NCBI RefSeq assembly: GCF_020859565.1
Contig: NZ_JAJHUO010000031.1
Coordinates: forward strand, 58,174-122,173
Length of the DNA stretch: 64,000 nucleotides
Source: Saccharothrix luteola
GTDB taxonomy: Bacteria > Actinomycetota > Actinomycetes > Mycobacteriales > Pseudonocardiaceae
Direction: 5' to 3'
The notes under the pieces were generated by a model. The model searched no databases. It was not told the origin of the DNA and saw only the letters and a list, made by a program, of their open reading frames with translations. Positions 41,479-50,453 of this stretch are shown here, piece by piece (position 1 is the stretch's first letter; each line of letters opens with the position of its first letter). The translations under genes were made by a program, and so were the position numbers.

Positions 41479-41574
41479 GTTTCTCCCCCATGACGAAAGG
41501 CAGCGATGCCTGTCAATACGTTAACGGCCGCGAGCGATCGCGCGCAACGTCCGTTCGTCGCACTAGTGCTGCGT

Positions 41575-41920
41575 CACGCAACCTTGATCGCGTAATGGGT
41601 CCAGGTGCGGATGGGTGAGTCGGTGGCGAAGCCGGTCTTGGGTCGGGCTCGGGTGTTGCGCCAGCGGATGTAGGCGGCGATCGCGGTGTTCTGCTCGTCG
41701 TGGCTGTGGTGGTCGGTGCCGTTGAGGGCGAAGTAGCGTCGGGGTGGCGGTGGGGCGAGAAGTTGTCCATGACCAGGTGGAGGCGTTGGCCCGGCCATCG
41801 TGTCCGCAGGCTTCTGAGCAGCTCCTGAAGCTCCTCGTGCCGCTTGCGACGGCGGATGCGGTAGTGGATCTTCCCGGTGGTCAGATCCACCACCTCCCGC
41901 TCGACAGGGGAGGACCAGCC
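41575..41920 (-). mobile_element. IS630-type transposase, C-terminal half with deletion
   Basis: Minus-strand text VDLTTGKIHYRIRRRKRHEE, WPGQRLHLVMDNFSPHRHP (catalytic Asp) then frameshift to YFALNGTDHHSHDEQNTAIA and ARPKTGFATDSPIRTW. A segment between the second Asp and the final Glu is deleted. Inactive. Confidence 0.8.
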
Positions 41921-41978
41921 TGGACCGCCAGCTCACCACGCCGATCAGCGGGTCAACGTTCCGAGACGCAGCACTGGC

Positions 41979-42302
41979 CTAGTAGGGCCTGCTGACCGAG
42001 ATCGTCTCATCGCCCTGCTGGGGTGGGCCTGGTGTCCTTCGGTATAGGCATACGATGGCGACACGCTCGCTCCTGCCCAGCGCACCAACGACGTTGCCTT
42101 CGCAGGCGGACATCTTGTCGAGTCGCCAGCCGAGCGATTCGATGGCCTCCATCTGGTCGTTTATTCCGGTCATGGCGCCGGTTGCGATGCTGTTGGTGTG
42201 TGCCTCGATGAACTTGAACACCAGGATGTGCCTGCCCGCTTCGATCGCGTGCTTGGCTTGGTCGAGAGCGCTCTGCTCCTTGGCCCTGTTCAAAAGTCCC
42301 AT
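41979..42302 (-). CDS. conserved hypothetical small protein
   Basis: A 107-residue protein with even, non-decayed text (AKHAIEAGRHILVFKFIEAH, TGINDQMEAIESLGWRLDK, ACEGNVVGALGRSERVAIVC) that resembles small actinobacterial hypothetical proteins I have seen without known function. The family text seems to end at CLYRR; the last 18 residues may be read-through into neighbouring IS sequence. ATG 42302 is preceded by another start codon, GTG 42305. No ribosome binding site is obvious. IS debris lies on both sides. Confidence 0.55.
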   Translation of the reverse strand: MGLLNRAKEQSALDQAKHAIEAGRHILVFKFIEAHTNSIATGAMTGINDQMEAIESLGWRLDKMSACEGNVVGALGRSERVAIVCLYRRTPGPPQQGDETISVSRPY

Positions 42303-42439
42303 CACTGATCATCTTCTTGACGTAACGGTCCCGTTTTGCCTTGCTTCGACCATACGCGCGGGTGGGGGCGGGCGGCCGGATGATCTGCGCGGACAAAGTT
42401 CTGACCGCTGAACCTGATGCTGTGGCGCTCGAAAGTCGT

Positions 42440-42660
42440 CGCTGCTGGTCAAGCGTATGTCTGTACTCGTTGAGGATGCCGGTCAGTCGCCGCCGTCGGC
42501 AAGCAATGAGTTGGGTGACTGCCGCTTGGTGTTCGGGGTTGGGTCTTCGCCCCCCGCCGCCGATCCTGTGCCGATGCGCGGACAGTTCTTGGCTGAGGAG
42601 CCGGAGCTGTGAACTGGACAGGTCGATCGTGGATGGGTGGAGAGGCGCGCAGGGCTTGGG
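42440..42660 (-). mobile_element. IS5/DDE_Tnp_4-type transposase N-terminus fused to another IS end
   Basis: Minus-strand text HPSTIDLSSSQLRLLSQELS and AHRHRIGG (42540-42650) is the N-terminus of a HARBI-like (DDE_Tnp_4) IS5-group transposase. It passes straight into RRRRLTGILNEYRHT (42455-42520), the C-terminal end typical of the integrase-type elements seen elsewhere in the window. Two broken elements are joined. Confidence 0.55.
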
Positions 42661-42829
42661 CGATGGCCTTGCTTCGATCAAGAAGTCGCCTACCAGAAGC
42701 TTTGCTGTGCTTCCGCTGCGACCGCGGCCCGTGTCATCGGGTTGGACAGGACTCGACGACGGATCGCCGGTCTGCGGTGGCTCCCTGTCCGGCACGTCGG
42801 TCGTGAGTGGCGTTCAAGCAGTTCCACTG

Positions 42830-43265
42830 CGGTGGCTTCCCGGGCGGGCCGAGTAGCCGGTGTATCGCGTCGTGCCGGACGCGGCGAGCCTGGAGCAGTT
42901 CGCCGCGCTGCCTGCGAGCAGCAGGGTTCCCGCTCGGAGCGCCCCGACGTCGTGCGGGAGCACGTACGAACAGGGGATCATCCAATTGCTGGTGTACCTG
43001 GCGTGCCGACTGTCCGCCGACGCGCACGCGGGCGCCTTCACGTCGGCCAGGTTTTCTGCCAGGTCGTGCCGGAATCGTCGCTGCGGTAGACCGGCGGCGT
43101 CTGCCCGACCGCCGCGGTCTGGCTGTCCTCGAAGGACGCGACCAGACTGCCGCCGGGCAGTTGGGCGGCCTTCGGGTAGAGCACGCAGGGCCGCTTGTCG
43201 CAGGCATCGGGTTTCTGCGCCGTGAACAGCGCCGACGCACAGGTTGGTACGCCGAGCTTGCGAAC
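42830..43265 (-). pseudogene. frameshifted N-terminal part of a BNR/Asp-box glycosidase
   Basis: One minus-strand frame gives CVLYPKAAQLPGGSLVASFE and PVYRSDDSGTTWQ, with one Asp-box (S-x-D-x-G-x-T-W). After a frameshift near 43075, a second frame continues with SADSRHARYTSNWMIPCSYV, LPHDVGALRAGTLLLAGSA. Together they match the beginning of exo-sialidase-like propeller enzymes. The rest of the gene has been lost to IS sequence at about 42830. Distinct from the intact sialidase-like gene at 28296. Confidence 0.65.
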
Positions 43266-43323
43266 GGGGTTTGGCGCGGCATAAGTTTCTTCGTCTTTTG
43301 TCGAACTGCGAGGGAGTACACCC

Positions 43324-44058
43324 GTGGAACTGCGCAACCAGGTCGCGCTCGTCACCGGCGCCACCGCCGGGATCGGCCACGAGACCGCGAAGTTGTTCGC
43401 CCGCGAGGGCGCGAGAGTGATCGTCCACGGCCGGGACGCCGCGCGCGGCGCGGACGTGGTCGCCGAGATCGAGGCGGACGGCGGGACCGCGCGGTTCGTC
43501 CGGGCCGACCTGTCCACCGCGGAGGGTGTTCGGGAGCTCGCCTCGGCGGCGGGCGAGGTGGACGTGCTGGTGAACAACGCGGGCATCTACCCGTTCGCGT
43601 CGACCGCCGACCAGACGCGCGAGGGCTTCGAGGAGTTACTCGCGGTCAACGTCCTCGCTCCGTTCCACCTCACCGCGGCGCTGGCGCCCGCCATGGTCGC
43701 CAAGGGCGCGGGCGCGATCGTCAACGTCTCGACGGTGGCCGCCGTGTCACCGGTCCACAACGCCGCCGCCTACGGCGCGACCAAAGCCGCCCTGGAGTCC
43801 CTGACCCGCAACTGGGCCGTCGAGTTCGGTATGAGTGGCGTGCGGGTCAACTCCGTCGCGCCGGGCGGGGTGACGACCGAGACCGTGATGAACCTGTTCG
43901 GGGATGCGGTCCACGACAACGCCGTCACCACCACGGCACTGCGGCGCATGAGCGAGCCGAGGGAGATCGCCGAGGTGATCCTCTTCCTCGCCTCGCCGCG
44001 GTCCAGTTACGTCACGGGCGCGCTCCTGCTGGCCGACGGCGGGTACACCATCGTCTAG
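43324..44058 (+). CDS. SDR family oxidoreductase
   Basis: A 244-residue classical short-chain dehydrogenase: TGATAGIG (11-18), NNAGIYPFAS, catalytic Ser in IVNVSTVAA, YxxxK in YGATKAAL, PGGVTTETV, and GALLLADGGYTIV end. GTG 43324 has AGGGAG seven bases upstream. Related enzymes act on 3-oxoacyl or alcohol substrates. No operon partner: broken BNR glycosidase lies on one side and debris on the other. Confidence 0.9.
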   Translation: MELRNQVALVTGATAGIGHETAKLFAREGARVIVHGRDAARGADVVAEIEADGGTARFVRADLSTAEGVRELASAAGEVDVLVNNAGIYPFASTADQTREGFEELLAVNVLAPFHLTAALAPAMVAKGAGAIVNVSTVAAVSPVHNAAAYGATKAALESLTRNWAVEFGMSGVRVNSVAPGGVTTETVMNLFGDAVHDNAVTTTALRRMSEPREIAEVILFLASPRSSYVTGALLLADGGYTIV

Positions 44059-44061
44059 CGC

Positions 44062-44290
44062 TCGCCCAGCCTGGAGAACCTCGGCTGATGGGTGTCGGGG
44101 GGTCGCACCACGGCACGGACAGGGACGCCAGGACGCCACCGAGCCCCGACCTGGCCTCCAGCCGCACGTGCCGCCGCTCGGCCCCGGACATCCCGGCATC
44201 GAAGGTGAAGCCCGCAGGGATGCGGAACAGCACTCGGGGCGGGCCGGCTTTTGTCCTGCGAGGAAGCTTCTCGACGGGCGATGAAACCGT
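44062..44290 (-). pseudogene. fragment of an unidentified gene
   Basis: Minus-strand text KLPRRTKAGPPRVLFRIPAG, FTFDAGMSGAERRHVRLEAR, GLGGVLASLSVP reads as real protein for about 50 residues. Its context is broken at both ends. The family is not recognised. Confidence 0.25.
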
Positions 44291-44374
44291 CATGCATTTC
44301 CGGCCCAGGACTCCGTCACCGCTGCAGCGATCACCCTTCCGTCGGCCGGACTCGCCGCACCACCGCGGGTTCGT

Positions 44375-44525
44375 CCTTCGCCGCCTCGCCGCGCAGCAGC
44401 ACCGACGGGACGGACAACAACCTACGGGCCACCTTGAACAGCAGGGACACGATCACCCGGACATGGTCCCCACGCGGCGACACCCCGCTCCACCAGCGGC
44501 GATGATCTTCCGAGCGGCACAGGTC
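44375..44525 (-). mobile_element. IS family C, 5' fragment
   Basis: Repeats 20625-20785: minus-strand VRVIVSLLFKVARRLLSVPS, VLLRGEAAKD. The shared leader (GATCTTCCGAGCGGCACAGG on the plus strand) is also conserved between the two copies. Confidence 0.6.
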
Positions 44526-44529
44526 CCGA

Positions 44530-45090
44530 TCAGGGCATCGGTATGCGGCCCCAGACGACCTTGCCGGCGTCTCCCTGGCGTACACCCCAGTCGTTGCAGA
44601 TCGTTTGGACTATCTTCATGCCGTTGCCGCGGTGCGGGCTGATGCTGGAGGACCCGACGACGGGGGTGCGGTCTGGGGTCGCGTCGTGGGCCTCGACGAC
44701 GAGTTCGGGTCCGCGGTCGGGGTGGATCTCGCGGCGCAGCAGCAGACGCCGGGGGTCGTCGGCGTGGTCGCAGGCGTTGGAGGCCAGTTCCGTCGCCACC
44801 AGCTGCACGTCGTGGACGAAGTCGTCGTCGTGAGGGCGTAGCGCGTCACCGATGTGCCGGCGCACGGCGGCGAGGTTGTCGCACGGCAGGGAGACCTCGA
44901 ACTCCGTCTGGTCGGCTACACGCCCCTCTTCGGCGTGGCCATCGGCGCCGCGCTCGTCCTGCGTGACCGGCTTCGTCTCACGCGATCCGGTCGTGGTGTC
45001 GATGTCCGGGAAAGGCCGGTGTCGGGGGTGGTCAGGGTCGGCATGGGCGTCGGTCACGAGATCGGGTTGCCCGGAAGCTGATCGGCTCAT
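44530..45090 (-). CDS. anti-sigma-type ATP-binding protein (HATPase_c_2, RsbW-like)
   Basis: A 186-residue protein. The C-terminal 130 residues are a GHKL ATPase of the anti-sigma/serine kinase type: N-box LVATELASNACDHA, then SISPHRGNGMKIVQTICNDWG as the G-box region. The N-terminal 60 residues are polar and probably disordered; the real start could lie downstream, since ATG 45090 has no ribosome binding site. Streptomycetes and relatives have many such proteins, which bind anti-sigma antagonists or sigma factors. No partner gene is adjacent. Confidence 0.82.
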   Translation of the reverse strand: MSRSASGQPDLVTDAHADPDHPRHRPFPDIDTTTGSRETKPVTQDERGADGHAEEGRVADQTEFEVSLPCDNLAAVRRHIGDALRPHDDDFVHDVQLVATELASNACDHADDPRRLLLRREIHPDRGPELVVEAHDATPDRTPVVGSSSISPHRGNGMKIVQTICNDWGVRQGDAGKVVWGRIPMP

Positions 45091-45180
45091 GCACCGTTAA
45101 GCCATTCAGCCTAGGAAGATCAGGTGCACCCGGTCATCGACCGGACAGATGCCGAACGTGCGTGGTGGGGCACGAGCGTC

Positions 45181-45284
45181 GGGGGGGCCGGGGGGGGGGG
45201 GGGGGGGGCCCCGCCGGGGGGGGGGGGGGGGCGGGGGGGGGGGGGGCCCGGGGGGGGGGCCGGGGGGGGGGGGCGGGCCGGCCC
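45181..45284. repeat. long G-rich low-complexity tract
   Basis: About 100 bases almost entirely G with short C runs. Not credible as protein. Possible misassembled hairpin between the anti-sigma gene and the GlsB/YeaQ gene. Confidence 0.6.
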
Positions 45285-45302
45285 CGACGCTGTGGTGGTG
45301 TG

Positions 45303-45575
45303 TCAGCCGTGGGCGCGGTGACCCCGGCTGGTGGCGAAGTGGTAGACGGCGAGCACGACGACCGAGCCGAGGATGGCGAGCAGCCAGGTGCTCAGGTCGA
45401 AGAAGCTGCCGATGTCGGAGCCGAAGACGGCACGTCCGATGAAACCGCCGATGATCGCCCCGACGATGCCGAGCAGCATGGTGACGATGATGCCGCCCGG
45501 GTCCTTGCCGGGCATGACGGCCTTGGCGATGGCGCCCGCGATGAGGCCCAGAACGATCCAACCCAGGATGCCCAC
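45303..45575 (-). CDS. GlsB/YeaQ/YmgE-type small stress membrane protein
   Basis: A 90-residue membrane protein with the transglycosylase-associated family pattern: GILGWIVLGLIAGAIAKAV, MPGKDPGGIIVTMLLGIVGA, IIGGFIGRAVFG, and a last hydrophobic segment (LLAILGSVVVLAVYH). Three membrane segments. GTG 45575 is preferred: it starts at the family N-terminus and has AAGGAAG five bases upstream; GTG 45599 would add eight residues that overlap this binding site. Family members are stress-induced, with unknown biochemical role. Confidence 0.85.
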   Translation of the reverse strand: MGILGWIVLGLIAGAIAKAVMPGKDPGGIIVTMLLGIVGAIIGGFIGRAVFGSDIGSFFDLSTWLLAILGSVVVLAVYHFATSRGHRAHG

Positions 45576-45599
45576 AGCGCTTCCTTGTCCTCGTGCCAC

Positions 45600-46008
45600 G
45601 CCGACTCCTGCGACGCGGCGTGATCGTTACGGGGACCGGGTTGCCCACATCGCGCGGACTTCACACCTGTCACGGTGATGCTGTCGTGGGTCGACGGCGT
45701 CCGCACCGGCGCATCCCCCGGACGTCGTACCGGATGCGTGGGCGTGTGCGGTGATGAAACGGCGGGCTTCGTGGACGCCGACGGGGTGGCTTGGTGGGGG
45801 ATGCGGAGGTGGATATCGGACGGCCGGTGATACGTCCACGACTTCGAGTGTTCCGGCCGGTGGACTCCGAAGCGCCTGCCGACCGGGTGTGGTGAGGCCC
45901 GCGAATGCGATCCACCACCGGCGAATCACGCTGAACGCCGCCGCGTTTGAGCCGGCCGCTCTCGTGGTACTGACCAGGACCATCGCTGTCCCGCTCCGGA
46001 AGGTGCTC
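45600..46008. other. gene-free stretch
   Basis: No frame has gene-like content. The end carries GGAAGG (45998-46003), the ribosome binding site of the next gene. Confidence 0.45.
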
Positions 46009-46398
46009 ATGCAGATCCAGGTCAACACCGACCACAACATCCACGGTGGCGAACGACTGGCCACCTATGTGACCACCGACCTGGAGAGCAGCCTGTCCCG
46101 GTTCAGCGGATGGTTGACCCGGGTGGAAGTGCACCTCAGTGAGGACGCGGGCGGCAAGCCGGAAGACAAGAAGTGCGTCATCGAGGCGCGGCCGGGGGGC
46201 AAACAGCCGGTCGCGGTCACCCACCACGCGACCACCGTGGACGACGCGTACGCCGGGGCGGCGCACAAGTTGGGAAGGGTGTTGGATTCCCGATACACCC
46301 GCGCCCATGACCACAAGGGCAGCGACAGCATCCGACACATGCCCCCTCCGGAAGACCCGCAGCGGGTCGGCGCGATCGAGGACGATCCTCAGGGCTGA
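46009..46398 (+). CDS. HPF/RaiA-like ribosome-associated protein
   Basis: A 129-residue protein with the S30AE/HPF pattern: MQIQVNTDHNIHGGERLATY, LSRFSGWLTRVEVHLSEDAG, KCVIEARPGGKQPVAVTHHA, VDDAYAGAAHKLGRVLDSR. It corresponds to a short HPF type without the C-terminal dimerisation domain. Such proteins bind the 30S subunit and put ribosomes into hibernation in stationary phase or stress. ATG 46009 has GGAAGG upstream; longer frames from 45751 are not supported. Its position next to a GlsB-type stress protein and an anti-sigma ATPase suggests a general stress locus. Confidence 0.8.
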   Translation: MQIQVNTDHNIHGGERLATYVTTDLESSLSRFSGWLTRVEVHLSEDAGGKPEDKKCVIEARPGGKQPVAVTHHATTVDDAYAGAAHKLGRVLDSRYTRAHDHKGSDSIRHMPPPEDPQRVGAIEDDPQG

Positions 46399-46584
46399 TC
46401 AAGGCCACATGGGGCTGTGGGCCTCATCGGCCGAACCTCCGGTCGGACGGCATCACCGGGACGGAGGTCGGTCTTCCTCGCGGACGGAGTTGTCGGAAGG
46501 CACACCGTGCGGCTGTGTGCGCAAGTCACCCCACGGAGACGGCGGGTGTCAGCCCGTACGCCGCCGCGCCGGTTCCGGGACCGC

Positions 46585-46730
46585 GTGGTGCCGGCGGGCT
46601 CCCAGTCGGCGCGTGATCCGCGAACCAGCGCAGGGTGGCCTGACGCCACACCTGGTGCCGACCGCGCCGGGCGCGGCGTCGAAGACGTGCTGACCATAGG
46701 GGACTTCGATCAGGTCGCAGGGGACGTCGC
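46585..46730 (-). pseudogene. frameshifted alpha/beta hydrolase C-terminus
   Basis: Minus-strand text CDLIEVPYGQHVFDAAPG in one frame (46725-46655) continues after a one-base shift as VWRQATLRWFADHAPTG. This is the catalytic-His strand and final helix of an alpha/beta hydrolase. The rest is missing. Confidence 0.45.
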
Positions 46731-47218
46731 CGCCGTGAAGCCGAAGAGGTCACGGGGTGCGGTTGATTGCCGTTCGGGTCGGTTGGCGGATTGTGCGGCA
46801 GCGAGGGTGAAGCGGGAACGTCGACTGCTGGACCGGGACGGCGAGTTGGCGGAGTCGGCTGACTTCTGCTTGCGGGACGATGGCGTCCGTACGCGTGGTG
46901 GCAGGTCGGCCCGTGGGTGGGGAAGTCCGCCTTGCCGGCCGCGATCGTGTCGAACCCGCCGGAGTCGCTGGTGGTTGTACCTGAACCTGCCGTAGGCGGA
47001 GAAGGAAACGGCCCAGAAGTCCGCGAAAGCGCAGTGGGACGTCAGGACCAAGCGCTGGTACGTCGCACGACACGGCCCCGACACCTCGTGGAACGGTGGC
47101 TGTGGCACGCCCGCTGCGCGGGCGGCCACGACGGGACGGCCCCCCGGCGTGGGGCCCCCCCGCGCCCCCCCGGAGCATCGGAGTTCCAGCCGAGCGGGGT
47201 GCCCGAGAGGGTTGAGGG
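46731..47218. other. gene-free stretch with a C/G-rich run
   Basis: No gene could be supported on either strand. Bases 47133-47172 are runs of C and G, weaker than the tracts at 29.6 and 45.2 kb, just beyond the 3' end of the propeller gene, and may act as a terminator. Confidence 0.4.
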
Positions 47219-48439
47219 TCAGCGCAGCGTCCGGTTGTGGTGCAGGACGATCTTCGCGTCGTCCGCCACGTAGTAGTTCTGCACCGAGTAGGCGATCGTG
47301 GCGAAGTCGAGCGTGCCGTCACCGGTGAAGTCGCCCGTCGCGATGCGCGCCACCGAATCGTCCGCCACCCGCCACTTGACCCACACTCCGTTCGCGGCGT
47401 CGATCGCCTTGTAGTACATCACGCCCTGCCACGGCCACGGCCCGCGCAACGCCACCAGGAACTCGTCGTCACCGTCACCGTCGAAGTCGGCGCACACGAC
47501 CTGGTGGCCCGGCCCCTCGCCGTTCTCGTTGGGGTCGCCGAAGACGTCGAGCAGCGTCCGGTTCCAGCCCGAGTCGCCCTTCGTGTACACGGCGACCGTG
47601 TTGCCGTGGAAGGGTTCGACCGCCGCGACGTACGCCATCGGGTCGTCGCCCAGGCGGCCCGCGTCCAGGTCGCCCGAGCCGCGGAAGCCGGTGCGCGCGA
47701 ACTGGGTGCGCTCACCCTCGCCGATCAGCGTCGACCTCCACTCGCCCGCCTCGTCGTCGTAGCGCAGCCACGTGACGCCCTCGTCGGAGGCGAACAGCAG
47801 CGAGTCGCGGTCCGAGCCGGGGATCAGGCCCTTCTTCTTCTCGGCGCCGTGGATCATCCGGAAGTGGCTGTCGTCGATGACGGTCATCGGCCACTCGGTC
47901 GCGTTGCGCACGTCATCCGGTTCGGTGAACAGCACCACCGGGAGCACCGCGTGCACGTCGGCCTTCGCCACGATCGGCACGCCCACGATCTCCAGGCGGT
48001 CGGTGCGGGTGAAGTGGCCGGCGCGCAAGCGGTGCATGCCGGTCGCGCGACCGACGTAGTGCCTGCGCCAGCGGCCCTCGTGCTTGTCCGCCGCGCCGGG
48101 GTGCTCGATCCAGTCGATCTTGCCGCCGGCCTCGTCCGGGTCGACGATGGTGCCGATCGGGCCGTACAGCTCGTAGCAGACGATGGCGTCCGGCGTGCCG
48201 TCGCCGGTGACGTCGGCCCAGTCCGCGCCGACGGGCATCCGGAACCCGTCGGCCATCAGCCGCTTCGGCCAGCCCGGCGCGTTCTGGTACCAGTAGACCT
48301 CGCCCAGCCGCAGGCCGTAGCCGAACAGGTCGGGCCTGCCGTCGCCGTCGATGTCGGGTGCTTCGAGCCAGTAGCCGTCGCGCAGCTGGTCGGCGACGAT
48401 CTCGCCTTCGAAGTGCGGTGCGATGATGCGGTCGTGCAC
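47219..48439 (-). CDS. FG-GAP/VCBS beta-propeller protein, likely aldos-2-ulose dehydratase propeller part
   Basis: A 406-residue protein built of FG-GAP-type repeats, each with a calcium-loop motif: DIDGDGRPDLF, DVTGDGTPDAIV, DFDGDGDDEFLV, DFTGDGTLDFAT. The N-terminus (GYWLEAPDIDG, FGYGLRLGEVYWYQNAPGW) resembles the propeller domain of fungal aldos-2-ulose dehydratase, which converts 1,5-anhydrofructose and ketoaldoses to dehydrated sugars. It has no signal peptide. GTG 48439 has AGGAGG eight bases upstream. It is the last gene of an operon with a cupin and an epimerase; the cupin is proposed to be the missing second half of the enzyme. Confidence 0.7.
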   Translation of the reverse strand: MHDRIIAPHFEGEIVADQLRDGYWLEAPDIDGDGRPDLFGYGLRLGEVYWYQNAPGWPKRLMADGFRMPVGADWADVTGDGTPDAIVCYELYGPIGTIVDPDEAGGKIDWIEHPGAADKHEGRWRRHYVGRATGMHRLRAGHFTRTDRLEIVGVPIVAKADVHAVLPVVLFTEPDDVRNATEWPMTVIDDSHFRMIHGAEKKKGLIPGSDRDSLLFASDEGVTWLRYDDEAGEWRSTLIGEGERTQFARTGFRGSGDLDAGRLGDDPMAYVAAVEPFHGNTVAVYTKGDSGWNRTLLDVFGDPNENGEGPGHQVVCADFDGDGDDEFLVALRGPWPWQGVMYYKAIDAANGVWVKWRVADDSVARIATGDFTGDGTLDFATIAYSVQNYYVADDAKIVLHHNRTLR

Positions 48440-48468
48440 GTCGATCACCTCCTGGTGCGTCGGTCGGT

Positions 48469-49188
48469 TCAGGGCAACTGGTGGTACTCCAGGGCGAGCC
48501 ACACGCAGTCGGTGTCGGCCCGGTACTGGTGCCACGGGTAGACGAACCCGCCCTCGTCGGTCCGGCCGCAGAACGGGACGGGAGTCGTGTAGCCCTCGCC
48601 CATCACCACGTCCTCGACCAGCGTGGCGTGGTCCTGGTCGCGGAACTTCTGCATCCGGCCCACGCCGACCACCTGCGTGTGGACCTCGATGAAGTCGTGC
48701 AGCACGTGGATGCCGCAGTCGGTGCCGGCGGGCGCGAACCACAGGTTGGCCCGCAGCTCGAACGCGCGTGGCCCGGACGGCCCGCCGCCCAGGGCCTGGC
48801 CGGGGTCGAACTCGACCACGTCGAGCACGTCCTGCGGTCCCTTCCAGAGCGGCGTGTCGACTGGGAACGGCGTGCCGGGGCCGATGTGCTCGCCCACGAC
48901 GTCGCCCAGCCGCACCCACTCCGGCTCGTCGACGATCTCCGCGGTCGGGCCTGCCTCGTCGTCGACCTTGAGCACCACCAGCGACTCCGCCCACGAGACG
49001 GTGGTGTCGACCAGGATCGTCGAGGAGAACGCCGGTAGCGGCCGGCGCGGTTCGAGCGACGTCCACGCGGGCCTCGTGCCGGTGTTGACCACGATCGCCC
49101 GGCCTTCGACGGGGAGGTCGCGGGCGGCGCGCACGTACTCGCCGCTCACGAAGCGGTTCTCGGTCAGGGGCGCGGTGGTGGTGGTCAT
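48469..49188 (-). CDS. cupin-type protein, likely aldos-2-ulose dehydratase cupin part
   Basis: A 239-residue protein whose C-terminal half is a cupin with probable metal ligands H161, H164, E168 and H170 (CGIHVLHDFIEVHTQ) and a conserved end (RTDEGGFVYPWHQYRADTDC, H220). GVGRMQKFRDQDHATL also fits the cupin half of fungal aldos-2-ulose dehydratase, where the propeller and two cupins form one chain. ATG 49188 overlaps the stop of the epimerase gene (ATGA) and 29 bases separate it from the propeller gene. Assignment is by remembered family features, not by search. Confidence 0.6.
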   Translation of the reverse strand: MTTTTAPLTENRFVSGEYVRAARDLPVEGRAIVVNTGTRPAWTSLEPRRPLPAFSSTILVDTTVSWAESLVVLKVDDEAGPTAEIVDEPEWVRLGDVVGEHIGPGTPFPVDTPLWKGPQDVLDVVEFDPGQALGGGPSGPRAFELRANLWFAPAGTDCGIHVLHDFIEVHTQVVGVGRMQKFRDQDHATLVEDVVMGEGYTTPVPFCGRTDEGGFVYPWHQYRADTDCVWLALEYHQLP

Positions 49189-50354
49189 ACCGCCACCAGG
49201 TCGGCCGTGGGCGTGCTGCCCGGCACGAACGGCTGCACGGCCGGGCCCTCGCCGAAGTAGTGCGCCAGGGCCGCGACGGTGCGCACGCTCGCGTGCCCGT
49301 CGCCGTACGGGTTGGCGGCGCCGGCCATCCGCTCGTAGTGCACCGGGTCGCGCAGCAGCCCGATGACCGAGTCGGCCACGCCCTCGGTGGTGCGGCCGAC
49401 GAGCTGCGCGGTGCCGACCGCGACCGCCTCGGGCCGTTCGGTGATCTCCCGCAGCACCAGGGTCGGCTTGCCCAACGCCGGCCCTTCCTCCTCCGCGCCG
49501 CTGCTGTCGGACACGATGATGTCCGCGCGTCGCATGAGCTTGACGAAGTTCAGGTAGGGCAACGGGTCCACGATGGTGAGTCCGGGCTGATCGGCGATCT
49601 CCGGTAGCAGCGCCTCGCGCACGGCGGGGTTGCGGTGCAGCGGCACGACGACCCGCACGTCCTGCTCCCGCGCGATCCGGCGCAGCGCCGCGCCGATCTG
49701 CGGCAGCATCCGCCACGACTCGCGGCGGTGCGCGGACGCCAGCACGATCCGGCGGGGGTCGTCGTCGAGGTCGGCCAGCGCGTCGGCGCCGTAGTCCGCC
49801 GCGACCGTGCCCGCCCACTGGAGCGCGTCGATCACCGTGTTGCCGGTGACCACGATCCGGTGCGGCGACACGCCTTCGCGGATGAGGTTCGCGCCGCTCA
49901 CCGGTGTCGGCGCCAGGTGCAGGTCGGAGATCTGCGCGACGAGCCGGCGGTTGGCCTCCTCGGGGAACGGGGAGTGCAGGTCGCCGCTGCGCAGGCCGGC
50001 CTCGACGTGCACCACGGGGATCTGCTGGTGGAACGCGCCGATCGCGCCGGCGAGGGTCGTCGCGGTGTCGCCGTGCACCATGGCGGCGTCGCAGCCCAAG
50101 TCGGGTAAGACCTCCTCCAGTCCTTCGATGACCTTGTGGGTGACCCGGGAGAGGGTCTGCTTGTCGGACATGACCTTCAGGTCGATGTCGGGCCGCAGGT
50201 CGAACGCGGCCAGGGTGTCGTCCAGCATCTGCCGGTGCTGGCCGGTGGACACGACCACGGGCTGGAAGCGCGGGTCGGCGTTCAGCGCCCGGATCACGGG
50301 CGCGAACTTGATCGCTTCGGGACGGGTACCAAGGATGACGGCTACCGATCGCAT
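49185..50354 (-). CDS. wecB: UDP-N-acetylglucosamine 2-epimerase (non-hydrolysing type)
   Basis: A 389-residue GT-B-fold epimerase: GTRPEAIK (7-14 region), VHGDTATTL, VHVEAGLRSGD, SAHRRESW and SDSSGAEEEGPALGKPTL. These are the WecB/MnaA signatures; two common positions differ (THRRE is SAHRRE, SDSGG is SDSSG), as in some natural-product relatives. It interconverts UDP-GlcNAc and UDP-ManNAc, for cell-surface polymers or sugar-containing metabolites. It is the first gene of the epimerase-cupin-propeller operon, linked by an ATGA overlap, which suggests that it works on the same sugar pathway. Confidence 0.88.
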   Translation of the reverse strand: MRSVAVILGTRPEAIKFAPVIRALNADPRFQPVVVSTGQHRQMLDDTLAAFDLRPDIDLKVMSDKQTLSRVTHKVIEGLEEVLPDLGCDAAMVHGDTATTLAGAIGAFHQQIPVVHVEAGLRSGDLHSPFPEEANRRLVAQISDLHLAPTPVSGANLIREGVSPHRIVVTGNTVIDALQWAGTVAADYGADALADLDDDPRRIVLASAHRRESWRMLPQIGAALRRIAREQDVRVVVPLHRNPAVREALLPEIADQPGLTIVDPLPYLNFVKLMRRADIIVSDSSGAEEEGPALGKPTLVLREITERPEAVAVGTAQLVGRTTEGVADSVIGLLRDPVHYERMAGAANPYGDGHASVRTVAALAHYFGEGPAVQPFVPGSTPTADLVAV

Positions 50355-50453
50355 GGCAGGAAGACCTCTCTTCGACGTGGTGGGAGCGTGCGGTCAGCCC
50401 GTGCCGGGCCGTCCCCGTGCGGGGAGGCGACGGGCAAGGGGGAACTTCCGCGC

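Noticed and set aside
45124..45321. Glycine-rich open frames within the G tract
   Set aside because: They are produced by the homopolymer itself and have no start signal or plausible protein content.
46417..46995. A 192-codon plus-strand frame between the HPF-like gene and the propeller gene
   Set aside because: Arg-rich text without domain; the opposite strand holds a recognisable hydrolase fragment in part of it.
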